DNA of 7,948 bases from an uncultured Eubacteriales bacterium (GTDB lineage Bacteria; Bacillota; Clostridia; Monoglobales; Firm-18), in the NCBI GenBank assembly GCA_905210885.1, contig CAJLYO010000069.1:1-7948 (forward strand), given 5' to 3'. The translations under genes and the position numbers were made by a program. Position 1 is the stretch's first letter. Every line of letters starts with the position of its first letter. Positions 1 through 7,129 of the stretch are shown piece by piece. The notes below the pieces were generated by a model. The model was not told the origin of the DNA, made no database searches, and was given only the letters and a program-made list of their open reading frames with translations.

Positions 1-741
1 TACGTAACCTTTAAGATTTTCTCTGCCGTTGAAAACGGATATCCTCGGCTCGAAAACCACCGTTTTTTCGCTCGAAGAATTGAGCGTAGGCAAAAAATCG
101 TAACCGCCGGTTCTGCTGCGCAGGTGCTTGAATACCTAAAGGGCACAATTTACTATGACGTTTTGTCCGCGGTATACTCCGGAACGGACTTTCCGGGGGC
201 GTTTAAAACGGAAATGGCGCTTGATACCCTTTACTATAAAACCGCATGGCAGTACGCCGAAAAGTACCTTGACAAGGAAAACTGCGCGGCGGTTAAAAAG
301 ACGCTGGGTACGGAAACGGATATACTGAATCTGCTGTGGATTATACGCAGCAAGCGGCACTACAACCTCCCGGAGGACAGCATTTACGCTTACATTCTGC
401 CTGTTAAATACCGCCTTTCGGCAGAGGAAATAAAACAGCTTGTAAGCGCACAGTCCGAGCAGGCGCTGTCGGACGCGCTGCAAAAAACCAAGTATAAAAA
501 CATAGTGAAGTACGACGACCTTGATTTGGAGCATTTTTATAACGACAACGTGTTAAAAAACATGCACGCGGCGAAGGTCAACAACCAGTTTTCGGTTATG
601 CCGGCTCTGGGGTATCTCCACTATAAGCAGATAGAAATCGGAAATATAATAAGAATTGTCGAAGGAATACGCTATGATATCGACAGAAACGAGCTTAAAA
701 AATATCTTGTGTGGGAAGCAGGTGGAATAAGTGTCAATTGA
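1..741 (+). CDS. ntpC: V/A-type ATPase subunit C (d/AC39-type central stalk socket), 5' partial
   Basis: The frame is open from base 1, so the N-terminus lies upstream; 246 residues are visible and, with a family length of roughly 330-360, about 90-110 are missing. The subunit is a cytoplasmic, nearly all-helical funnel that sits on the membrane rotor ring and receives the D/F shaft. Family-like stretches are the FF...AGSAAQVLEYLKGTIYYD segment (visible residues about 22-53) and DILNLLWIIRSKRHY (about 107-121), followed by a LPVKYRLS segment, as in clostridial AC39-like subunits. A GTG at 124 could be mistaken for the start, but the homology-like sequence continues upstream of it and no ribosome site precedes it. 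The first 120 bases use some codons that are scarce later (CGA, AGG, CTC). The stop overlaps the start of subunit I by 11 bases, implying translational coupling. Identity is confident from sequence pattern and operon position; the extreme 5' part is less certain. Confidence 0.88.
   Translation, partial: YVTFKIFSAVENGYPRLENHRFFARRIERRQKIVTAGSAAQVLEYLKGTIYYDVLSAVYSGTDFPGAFKTEMALDTLYYKTAWQYAEKYLDKENCAAVKKTLGTETDILNLLWIIRSKRHYNLPEDSIYAYILPVKYRLSAEEIKQLVSAQSEQALSDALQKTKYKNIVKYDDLDLEHFYNDNVLKNMHAAKVNNQFSVMPALGYLHYKQIEIGNIIRIVEGIRYDIDRNELKKYLVWEAGGISVN
720..725 (+). promoter_or_regulatory. Ribosome binding site AGGTGG that fixes the GTG start of subunit I
   Basis: AGGTGG lies 5 bases before the GTG at 731, inside the end of the subunit C gene. 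The next in-frame ATG at 746 would be 20 bases away, too far for this site, so GTG 731 is preferred. Confidence 0.65.
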
Positions 742-2617
742 AAAAATGAAGCTGGTTAACATAATCGGCGCTGTTGACAGCTTTGACGATATTGTAAAGC
801 GCCATATTGTGGGCGAGGAGATTCATATTGACAATATTTTCGATATGATAAAGGACAGAAGCGGTCTTTATCCTTACGGCTCCGAAAACATTTACGGCGA
901 GCTTTATAAAAACATAAAGGATATCATGTCGGAATTTAAAATTGACTGCGGTGGAATAGCATGCGGTAAAAACGACATGCCGCCGGAGGAAATAACAACC
1001 TACGTAAACGCCTTAAACACAATGCTTTGCACCGCAAAGCGCAGAAGAAGCGAGCTTACGGAGCGGCGTGACGACAACAACGTTATTTTGCAGCAGCTAA
1101 CTCCTCTTTGCGACGCGGACGTTAATCTGGACGACCTTTTCGGGCTTAAAAACATAAAGCTGCGGTTCGGTTATCTGCCCCGTGCGTCATACGCTCAGAT
1201 GGATACGTTTCTTAAAAATTATGAAAGCTTTTTCGTTAAGTTCAGCGAGGATAAGGACAAGGTTTACGGCGTGTACTTTACCCCTTCCGAAATTTCGGAT
1301 AAGGTGGACGGAATTTATTCGTCACTGTATTTTAACAGAACGATAATTTCGGACAAAGCCCACGGAAAACCCTCCGATGCAATAGACCGCATAAAAGCGG
1401 AAAACGAGGAAATTAACACGGAGCTTTTGCAGGCGGAGAAAAATCTGGAAAGAATAAAACAGCGCGAATACGACAAGCTGTGCTTTGCATATACCTCCGC
1501 AAAGCTTTTGTATGACGCATATTCCGTAAGGAAGTACGCCGCCCACACCGACACAAGTTTTTATCTTGCCGGCTGGGTTACGGAGGAAACCGCAAAGCGC
1601 ATGGAAAAAAGCTTTGAAAAAGAGGAAAATATAGTTTTTGTGGTGGACGACAGCGACGTTGTCGATATTATGCCCCCCACAAAGCTTAAGAACAACAAGC
1701 TTTTCAAGCCTTTTGAAAACTACGTTAAAATGTACGGAACTCCGGGGTATAACGAGCTTGACCCTACGGCGGTTTTTGCACTAAGCTACAGTTTAATGTT
1801 CGGTATAATGTACGGCGATGTGGGTCACGGACTTTCACTTGTTCTTATGGGAATACTTTTAAAGCTTAAAAAGAACTTTTTGGGTCCGATACTTACGGTT
1901 TGCGGCGTTGTATCAACGTTTTTCGGCTTCATGTTCGGCAGCATATTCGGAAACGAAAGCCTTATAAAGCCGATACTGTTCAGACCCTTTGACTCGGAAA
2001 ACATTATGACCACCCTTTTGTCAACCGTTGTTTTGGGTGTTATACTTATAACTATAGCGATGATAATGAACGTTATAAACGGTATAAAGCAAAAGGACAA
2101 AGGCAAGATTTTGTTTGACCCCAACGGTATAGCCGGGCTTGTGTTTTACTGGGCGGTTATTATCGCGGTATTGTCCGTTGTAATGGGCAGCAGCACGGTT
2201 AAAACATGGTACATTTTGCTTTTTGTGGTTGTGCCGTTGGTTCTTATGTTCTTAAAAGAACCGCTGTCAAAGCTTATTGAAGGAAAAAAAGAGCGCTCGG
2301 GCGAAAGCGTGGGACAGTTTGTCCTTGAAAAATTCTTTGAAATGTTCGAGCTGCTTTTATCATATATAACAAACACGATTTCGTTTATCCGTGTGGGCGC
2401 CTTCGCCCTTATACATGCCGGCATGCTAAGCGTTGTGCTTACCCTTGCCGAAATGTCGTCGGGTGCGTCGGGGCTTATAATAAACGTAATCGGAAACATC
2501 GTCGTAATCGGACTTGAAGCCCTTTTGGTTTCAATTCAGGTATTGCGACTGCAGTTCTACGAAATGTTCAGCCGTTATTACAGCGGAACAGGTCGTGAAT
2601 TTCAAAGTAAATTTTAA
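731..2617 (+). CDS. ntpI: V/A-type ATPase subunit I (membrane stator, a-subunit equivalent)
   Basis: This 628-residue protein is the stator that forms the ion half channels against the K ring and anchors the peripheral stalk. Residues 1 to about 340 are a soluble, partly coiled-coil arm (coiled coil clearest at about 215-250). From about 345 onward there are seven or eight hydrophobic membrane segments. Family hallmarks are MFGIMYGDVGHG (356-367), FGFMFGSIFG (398-407), FIRVGAF with Arg554, and the last helix with Glu596, Gln603 and Arg606 (SIQVLRLQFYE), ending in YYSGTGREF. Arg554 and Arg606 match the pair of arginines that in this family face the rotor glutamate. Length is close to the usual 600-660. 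The GTG start at 731 is supported by AGGTGG 5 bases upstream and by the family-typical MSIEKMKLVNIIG opening. It overlaps subunit C by 11 bases and is followed by K after 18 bases. Isoleucine is often ATA here, unlike in K. Confidence 0.96.
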   Translation: MSIEKMKLVNIIGAVDSFDDIVKRHIVGEEIHIDNIFDMIKDRSGLYPYGSENIYGELYKNIKDIMSEFKIDCGGIACGKNDMPPEEITTYVNALNTMLCTAKRRRSELTERRDDNNVILQQLTPLCDADVNLDDLFGLKNIKLRFGYLPRASYAQMDTFLKNYESFFVKFSEDKDKVYGVYFTPSEISDKVDGIYSSLYFNRTIISDKAHGKPSDAIDRIKAENEEINTELLQAEKNLERIKQREYDKLCFAYTSAKLLYDAYSVRKYAAHTDTSFYLAGWVTEETAKRMEKSFEKEENIVFVVDDSDVVDIMPPTKLKNNKLFKPFENYVKMYGTPGYNELDPTAVFALSYSLMFGIMYGDVGHGLSLVLMGILLKLKKNFLGPILTVCGVVSTFFGFMFGSIFGNESLIKPILFRPFDSENIMTTLLSTVVLGVILITIAMIMNVINGIKQKDKGKILFDPNGIAGLVFYWAVIIAVLSVVMGSSTVKTWYILLFVVVPLVLMFLKEPLSKLIEGKKERSGESVGQFVLEKFFEMFELLLSYITNTISFIRVGAFALIHAGMLSVVLTLAEMSSGASGLIINVIGNIVVIGLEALLVSIQVLRLQFYEMFSRYYSGTGREFQSKF

Positions 2618-2635
2618 AAAGGAAGGCTGATTATT

Positions 2636-3052
2636 ATGAAAATGATTATTTTAATGCTTACACTTGTACTTATTATGATTGTGCCGTCACTTCTGCACTT
2701 CGGATTTAAAATGAGCGGCAAAAAAATGAAAATCGCGGTTATCGCAGATGTTGCATGCTTCTTCTTTGCATGCATCGCCGCAGCGGCTGTTATTTTAAAC
2801 GGCGGCAGCGTATTCGCAGCAGGTGAAGCTCCCGACACAACGGTAAGCTTTGCATATATCGCAGCAGCTTTGGCAACAGGTATGGCTACAATCGGTGCCG
2901 GTATCGCCGTAGGTTCTGCCGCATCGTCCGCTATCGGTGCAATTTCCGAGGACCCGTCAATTATGGGTAAAGCGCTTATCTTCGTTGCTCTTGCCGAAGG
3001 TATCGCACTTTACGGCTTGCTTATCGCATTTATGATTATCGGCAGACTTTAA
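2636..3052 (+). CDS. ntpK: V/A-type ATPase subunit K (proteolipid rotor ring, c-subunit equivalent) with N-terminal extension
   Basis: The 138-residue proteolipid forms the membrane rotor ring that carries the coupling ion. The C-terminal half is one c-type hairpin: a glycine/alanine-rich helix (about 72-101, with GAGIAVGSAASSAIGA), a polar loop (SEDPS, 104-108) and a second helix with the ion-carrying Glu121 in ALAEGIALYGLL. The ending LLIAFMIIGRL closely resembles the Thermus V/A-ATPase ring subunit. The N-terminal half is extra: a hydrophobic segment at about 3-22 and another at about 32-52 ending near VFAAGEAP, which resembles a signal-peptide end. Similar long forms occur in Clostridia as I recall the family. 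At positions where Na+ rings carry Gln and Ser/Thr, this protein has Val92, Gly122 and Ile123, favouring H+ (inference). AGGAAGG (2620-2626) lies 9 bases before the ATG. None of the 19 Ile codons is ATA, unlike neighbouring genes. Confidence 0.94.
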   Translation: MKMIILMLTLVLIMIVPSLLHFGFKMSGKKMKIAVIADVACFFFACIAAAAVILNGGSVFAAGEAPDTTVSFAYIAAALATGMATIGAGIAVGSAASSAIGAISEDPSIMGKALIFVALAEGIALYGLLIAFMIIGRL

Positions 3053-3067
3053 TAAGGGGCGTTTTGT

Positions 3068-3376
3068 ATGAAAATGTTTCTGATAAGCGACAACGTGGAC
3101 ACCATGACAGGCATGCGCCTTGCCGGAATCGAAGGCACGGTTGTCCATGAGCGCGATGAATTTGTCGCGGCGGTAAAGTCCGCGGCGGATAACCCTGAAA
3201 TAGGGCTTCTGCTGATAACGGTTAAGCTTTCAAAGCTTGCACCGGAATACATTGACGATATTAAGCTTAATTACAAAAGACCCCTTATCGTTGAAATTCC
3301 CGACCGTCACGGTGCGGGCAAGTCGGACGACTTTATTTCAAAATACGTGTCCGAGGCGATAGGACTTAAGCTGTAG
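3068..3376 (+). CDS. ntpG: V/A-type ATPase subunit F (central shaft)
   Basis: This 102-residue cytoplasmic protein binds subunit D in the rotating shaft and in some members regulates ATP hydrolysis. It has the usual length (about 100) and shape: a Rossmann-like start FLISDNVDTMTGMRLAGI (4-21), a central strand LLLITVKLS (47-55), and PLIVEIPDRHG (72-82), the strand-loop typical of the family, before a final helix. The start ATG has AAGGGG (3054-3059) 8 bases upstream. It lies 15 bases after K and its TAG stop is embedded in the AGGAGG ribosome site of the following subunit E gene. The symbol follows Enterococcus hirae; other schemes call it atpF. Confidence 0.94.
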   Translation: MKMFLISDNVDTMTGMRLAGIEGTVVHERDEFVAAVKSAADNPEIGLLLITVKLSKLAPEYIDDIKLNYKRPLIVEIPDRHGAGKSDDFISKYVSEAIGLKL

Positions 3377-3382
3377 GAGGAG
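3375..3382 (+). promoter_or_regulatory. Ribosome binding site AGGAGGAG for subunit E, overlapping the stop of subunit F
   Basis: Two overlapping purine-rich matches (AGGAGG 3375-3380 and AGGAG 3378-3382) lie 11 and 9 bases before the GTG at 3392. The GTG at 3382 is in another frame and meets a stop after nine codons, so it is not a start. The site shares bases with the TAG of subunit F (3374-3376). Confidence 0.65.
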
Positions 3383-3391
3383 TGAAGAAAC

Positions 3392-3958
3392 GTGGACAGC
3401 AGCAGTATTGATAAATTTGAAGCAATGGTTTTAAACAGCGCACGCCGCCAGCGTGACGAGGTTTTAAGCGCTGTTAACAGTAAAAAAGACGAAGCTGTAA
3501 ACGGCAGGCGCCGTGAAATTAAAGACAGCTATGAAAAACGCCTTGTCTACGGAACGGAGGCGTTAAAGCGCAAGTATAATAAGGAGCTTTCCGAAAAGCA
3601 GACAGAGTATAAAAAAGAATATCTCGACCGCCGTTCAAACCTTACCGAGGCAATATTTGACGGCGCAAAAGAGGATATCTTAAGCTATATGAAAACTCCG
3701 GAGTATACGAAGCGTTTTGAAAAATATATTACGGATATAACAAGCGGCGGCGTAAATTTTTGCGCCGAGATAAACAAAAACGACAGCGCCATGGAAAAGC
3801 TTTTGGCTTCACACGGTATTCCGTTTACATACAGCCAGACGGACATAATCGGCGGAGTTAAGCTTGAAGGCGCAGACAGTAACGTAAGCTATGATTTATC
3901 CTACGCCGCAAAGCTTCAGGAAATCCGCAAAGCTTTCTACAGCGGCAAATACAAATAA
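3392..3958 (+). CDS. ntpE: V/A-type ATPase subunit E (peripheral stalk)
   Basis: The 188-residue protein is the peripheral stalk subunit that holds the A/B head against the membrane stator. Residues about 5-105 are highly charged and helical (many Lys, Arg and Glu; RRQRDEV, KRKYNKELSEKQTEYKKEY), fitting the long coiled-coil N-terminal half. The C-terminal part (about 105-188) is the mixed globular domain, including the family-like IIGGVKLEG (152-160) and a final YAAKLQEIRK helix. Length fits the family (about 185-205). The GTG start is supported by the AGGAGGAG site upstream. In this order E comes after F and immediately before A, 17 bases away. E needs a small coiled-coil partner (G/H), which is not seen in this window. 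Sequence similarity in this family is low, so the call rests on architecture, the C-terminal motif and position. Confidence 0.88.
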   Translation: MDSSSIDKFEAMVLNSARRQRDEVLSAVNSKKDEAVNGRRREIKDSYEKRLVYGTEALKRKYNKELSEKQTEYKKEYLDRRSNLTEAIFDGAKEDILSYMKTPEYTKRFEKYITDITSGGVNFCAEINKNDSAMEKLLASHGIPFTYSQTDIIGGVKLEGADSNVSYDLSYAAKLQEIRKAFYSGKYK

Positions 3959-3975
3959 TAAAAGAGTGTGATTGT

Positions 3976-5757
3976 ATGAAAAACTCAGGTGTTATATACA
4001 GCATAAACGGTCCGGTTGTCAAGGTTAAAGGCGACAGCGGACTGAAAATGCTTGAAATGGTATACGTGGGAAACATAAAGCTTGCCGGCGAGGTTATTTC
4101 CATAGAAAACGACTATGCGGTGGTTCAGGTTTACGAATCCACAACGGGCATTAAGCCCGGCGAGCCTGTTTATTCCACAGGCAAGGCAATGTCGGTGCTT
4201 TTGGGTCCCGGAATACTTAACAATATTTTTGACGGAATCGAACGTCCGCTCTCCGACATAGAAAAGGCAAGCGGTTCGTTTATCGGCAGAGGTCTTACCG
4301 TTAACAATTTAAGCTTTGAGAAAAAGTGGAACACAAAAATTCTTTTAAAGCCCGGCGATAAGGTATGCGGCGGAAGTATCGCGGCGGAGGTTGCCGAAAC
4401 ATCTCAGATTACTCACAGGGTTCTTGTGCCTGCCGGTGTTTCCGGTGTTGTCCGCGATGTTAAGCCGGACGGAGAATATACAATAGATACGGATATTGTG
4501 ACGGTGGAAACTCCGTCGGGGGACGTTTTGGGCGTAAAGCTTTATCAGGAGTGGCCAATCAGAACCCCCAGACCGTATAAAACCCGTATTTCCGGAAAAA
4601 TTCCGCTGGTAACCGGTCAGAGGGTAATAGATACAATGTTCCCCATTGCCCGCGGCGGTACGGCGGCAATCCCCGGCGGTTTCGGAACGGGAAAAACAAT
4701 GACACAGCACCAGTTTGCAAAGTGGTCGGACGCCGACATTATAGTGTATATCGGCTGCGGCGAGCGCGGAAACGAAATGACTCAGGTTTTGGAGGAGTTT
4801 ACCTCCCTTACGGACCCGAAAAGCGGTACGTCCCTTATGGACAGAACGGTGCTTATCGCAAACACGTCAAACATGCCTGTTGCTGCCCGTGAGGCAAGCA
4901 TTTACACAGGCATAACCCTTGCGGAATACTACCGTGACATGGGCTATAACGTTGCAATTATGGCAGACTCCACCTCCCGCTGGGCGGAGGCTCTGCGTGA
5001 AATATCGGGCAGACTGGAGGAAATGCCGGCGGAGGAAGGCTTCCCGGCTTATATGTCGTCGCGTCTTGCGGAGTTTTACGAAAGAGCAGGTTATGTGCAG
5101 ACCCTTTCGGGCAAGGAAGGCTCAGTCACCATTATCGGTGCGGTTTCCCCCCAGGGCGGCGATTTTTCCGAGCCTGTAACCCAAAACACAAAGCGTTTTG
5201 TCCGTGCGTTTCTGGCTCTTGACAGACAGCTTGCCTACTCAAGGCATTACCCTGCCATAAACTGGCTTACAAGCTACAGCGAGTACGCCGACGAAATGTC
5301 AGAATGGTTTAACGAAAACGTTAACGAAAACTTCACGGAATACCGTAAAAGAATTATGGCTGTGTTAAAAGAGGAAAGCAGCCTTATGGAAATAGTAAAG
5401 CTTATCGGAAGCGACGTTCTGCCCGATTCGCAAAAGCTTGTTCTTGAAATCGCCAAGGTTATAAGAACGGGATTCTTGCAGCAGAACGCATACCACGCAA
5501 GCGATACGTATGTTCCTCTTAAAAAACAGTATCTTATGATGGAAACAATTTTAACCCTGGACACAAACGCGAGAGCGGTTACGGACAAAAACATACCTAT
5601 TTCGCAGCTTATCAAAACGGGCATTTTCGATGAGGTTACAAATATGAAGTACAATATCGACAACAACTCCTTTGAAAAGTTCGGGGAAATTAACAAAAAA
5701 ATTGTTGAAACCTGCGCCGGGCTTATAGCGCAAAACAGTACGGAGGTGCAGCTATGA
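3976..5757 (+). CDS. ntpA: V/A-type ATPase catalytic subunit A
   Basis: This 593-residue protein binds and hydrolyses (or makes) ATP in the A3B3 head. The N-terminal beta barrel begins at SGVIYSINGPVVKV (4-17); the extra non-homologous domain that separates A subunits from F-type beta covers about 115-190. The P-loop is GGFGTGKT (234-241, Lys240 and Thr241), with the A-type Phe236; the catalytic Glu263 is in CGERGNE (261-267). The Walker B strand is VAIMADSTSRWAEALREI (326-343, Asp331). SPQGGDFSEPV (391-401) is the switch segment found only in A-type subunits. The second P-loop residue is Gly where well-studied A subunits usually have Pro. The ATG at 3976 has only a weak ribosome site (AGAGTG, 3963-3968), and lies 17 bases after E. 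The last four bases overlap the start of B (ATGA), coupling production of these equimolar subunits. Confidence 0.98.
   Translation: MKNSGVIYSINGPVVKVKGDSGLKMLEMVYVGNIKLAGEVISIENDYAVVQVYESTTGIKPGEPVYSTGKAMSVLLGPGILNNIFDGIERPLSDIEKASGSFIGRGLTVNNLSFEKKWNTKILLKPGDKVCGGSIAAEVAETSQITHRVLVPAGVSGVVRDVKPDGEYTIDTDIVTVETPSGDVLGVKLYQEWPIRTPRPYKTRISGKIPLVTGQRVIDTMFPIARGGTAAIPGGFGTGKTMTQHQFAKWSDADIIVYIGCGERGNEMTQVLEEFTSLTDPKSGTSLMDRTVLIANTSNMPVAAREASIYTGITLAEYYRDMGYNVAIMADSTSRWAEALREISGRLEEMPAEEGFPAYMSSRLAEFYERAGYVQTLSGKEGSVTIIGAVSPQGGDFSEPVTQNTKRFVRAFLALDRQLAYSRHYPAINWLTSYSEYADEMSEWFNENVNENFTEYRKRIMAVLKEESSLMEIVKLIGSDVLPDSQKLVLEIAKVIRTGFLQQNAYHASDTYVPLKKQYLMMETILTLDTNARAVTDKNIPISQLIKTGIFDEVTNMKYNIDNNSFEKFGEINKKIVETCAGLIAQNSTEVQL
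5742..5748 (+). promoter_or_regulatory. Ribosome binding site GGAGGTG for subunit B inside the end of subunit A
   Basis: GGAGGTG lies 5 bases before the ATG at 5754, within the last codons of subunit A. Together with the ATGA stop-start overlap it indicates termination-reinitiation coupling of A and B. Confidence 0.65.
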
Positions 5758-7127
5758 AGGTAGAATACAGAGGTTTTAAGGAAATAAACGGTCCCCTTGT
5801 CGTTATAGACGGCATAAAGGACGCTTCGTATGACGAGATAGTTGAAATAACGGAGAAAAACGGAAACAAAAGACTGGGCAAAATTATCGAGGTGTCGGAC
5901 GACGCGGCGATTGTTCAGGTTTTTGAGGGCACACGCGGTCTTTCCCTTGACGGCGCGGTTACCGCACTTACCGGAAAGCCCCTTGAAATAGGCGTTTCAA
6001 AGGATATACTGGGCAGAATGTTTGACGGCGCCGGCAGACCCTCCGACGGTCTGGGTGAGGTGTTTGCGGACGAGTACATCGACGTTAACGGCATGCCCAT
6101 GAACCCGGTTTCCCGTGAATACCCCCGAAATTTCATACAAACGGGTATTTCCGCAATAGACGGACTTACCACGCTTATAAGAGGTCAGAAGCTGCCGGTG
6201 TTTTCCGGAAGCGGTATGCCTCACGACAGACTGGCGGTTCAGATAGTTGAACAGTCCAAGATAAAGGACGCATCTGACGATAACTTCGCCGTTGTTTTCT
6301 GCGCCATGGGCGTTTCAAACGACGTTGCGGACTATTTCAGAAAAAGCTTTGAGGAAAGCGGCAGCCTTGAGCATGTTGTTATGTTTGTAAATTCCTCAAA
6401 CGACCCTGTTGTTGAGCGTATTTCGGCGCCGCGCTGCGCCCTTACCGCCGCAGAGTATCTTGCGTTTAAGCACGACATGCACATTCTGGTTATATTAACG
6501 GATATGACGGCTTATGCCGAGGCGCTCCGTGAAATATCGTCATCTCAGGGTGAAATCCCTTCACGTAAGGGCTTCCCGGGATACCTGTACAGCGACCTTG
6601 CGTCACTTTACGAGCGCGCCGGAATGTTAAAGGGCAAGAAGGGTTCGATAACGCAGATACCTATTCTTACAATGCCCAATGACGATATTACCCACCCTAT
6701 ACCCGACCTTACCGGATATATAACGGAAGGACAGATTGTTCTTGAGCGCAGCCTTAACCAGATGGGAATTTATCCGCCTATCGGCGTGCTTCCTTCCCTT
6801 TCAAGACTTATGAAGGACGGCATAGGCAAAGGCTTTACAAGCGAGGATCACCCCGACGTTGCAAACCAGCTTTTTGCGTCTTACGCAAACGTTCAGGATA
6901 TACGCGCCCTTGCCTCCGTTATCGGTGAAGACGAGCTTTCCGACCTTGATAAGAAATACTTAAGCTTCGGCAAGGCATTTGAGCAAAACTTTATTTCTCA
7001 GGGCAGAGATGAAAACAGAAGTATCAGCCAAACCATAGAAATCGGCTGGACGCTTTTAAGAATGCTGCCCCGTGAGGAGCTTACAAGAATAGATACGAAA
7101 ATTCTTGACAAGTATTATGAGGTATAG
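5754..7127 (+). CDS. ntpB: V/A-type ATPase subunit B (non-catalytic head subunit)
   Basis: The 457-residue protein alternates with A in the hexameric head and completes the active site. It starts with the beta barrel EYRGFKEINGPLVVIDG (4-20), followed by the nucleotide-fold core. The P-loop position reads SGSGMPHD (151-158), lacking the GKT/S of catalytic subunits, as expected for B. TDMTAYAEALREIS (249-262) is the counterpart of Walker B. PPIGVLPSLSRLMKDGIG (341-358) holds Arg351, the arginine finger reaching the neighbouring A subunit. YITEGQIVLERSL (322-334) is another conserved segment. Length is typical (about 455-470). It overlaps A by four bases and is followed by D after only two, so A-B-D is the tightest part of the operon. 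Confidence 0.98.
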   Translation: MKVEYRGFKEINGPLVVIDGIKDASYDEIVEITEKNGNKRLGKIIEVSDDAAIVQVFEGTRGLSLDGAVTALTGKPLEIGVSKDILGRMFDGAGRPSDGLGEVFADEYIDVNGMPMNPVSREYPRNFIQTGISAIDGLTTLIRGQKLPVFSGSGMPHDRLAVQIVEQSKIKDASDDNFAVVFCAMGVSNDVADYFRKSFEESGSLEHVVMFVNSSNDPVVERISAPRCALTAAEYLAFKHDMHILVILTDMTAYAEALREISSSQGEIPSRKGFPGYLYSDLASLYERAGMLKGKKGSITQIPILTMPNDDITHPIPDLTGYITEGQIVLERSLNQMGIYPPIGVLPSLSRLMKDGIGKGFTSEDHPDVANQLFASYANVQDIRALASVIGEDELSDLDKKYLSFGKAFEQNFISQGRDENRSISQTIEIGWTLLRMLPREELTRIDTKILDKYYEV

Positions 7128-7129
7128 CT

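Noticed and set aside
1..135. Open minus-strand frame of 45 codons opposite the start of subunit C, with a protein-like composition, while the + strand here has some rare codons (CGA, AGG). Considered as an inverted segment or assembly join.
   Set aside because: The + frame continues without a break into clear subunit C sequence, and its FF...A.S....LKGT spacing fits the family. The minus frame is codon-aligned with the + frame, which often stays open by chance, and it hits a stop at 136-138.
136..762. Minus-strand open frames opposite subunit C (136-534 and 553-762).
   Set aside because: They lie wholly or almost wholly opposite a well-supported + gene, show no recognisable motif, and have no ribosome site that I can see.
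1825..2499. Minus-strand open frames of about 100-117 codons opposite the membrane part of subunit I.
   Set aside because: They arise opposite hydrophobic + codons, which gives Ile/Ser/Thr-rich nonsense protein; no family resemblance.
4345..4710. Minus-strand open frame of 121 codons opposite subunit A.
   Set aside because: Shadow of a conserved coding region; no domain recognised.
4919..5179. + strand open frame of 86 codons in another frame inside subunit A.
   Set aside because: Arg/Cys-rich off-frame translation of the conserved Walker B region; no independent support.
5274..5696. Minus-strand open frame of 140 codons opposite the end of subunit A.
   Set aside because: Serine/isoleucine-rich shadow with no motif; the + strand A subunit is intact across it.
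6226..6231. Apparent loss of the P-loop lysine and threonine in subunit B as a broken ATPase site.
   Set aside because: A degenerate P-loop is normal for the non-catalytic B subunit; the arginine finger Arg351 is present.
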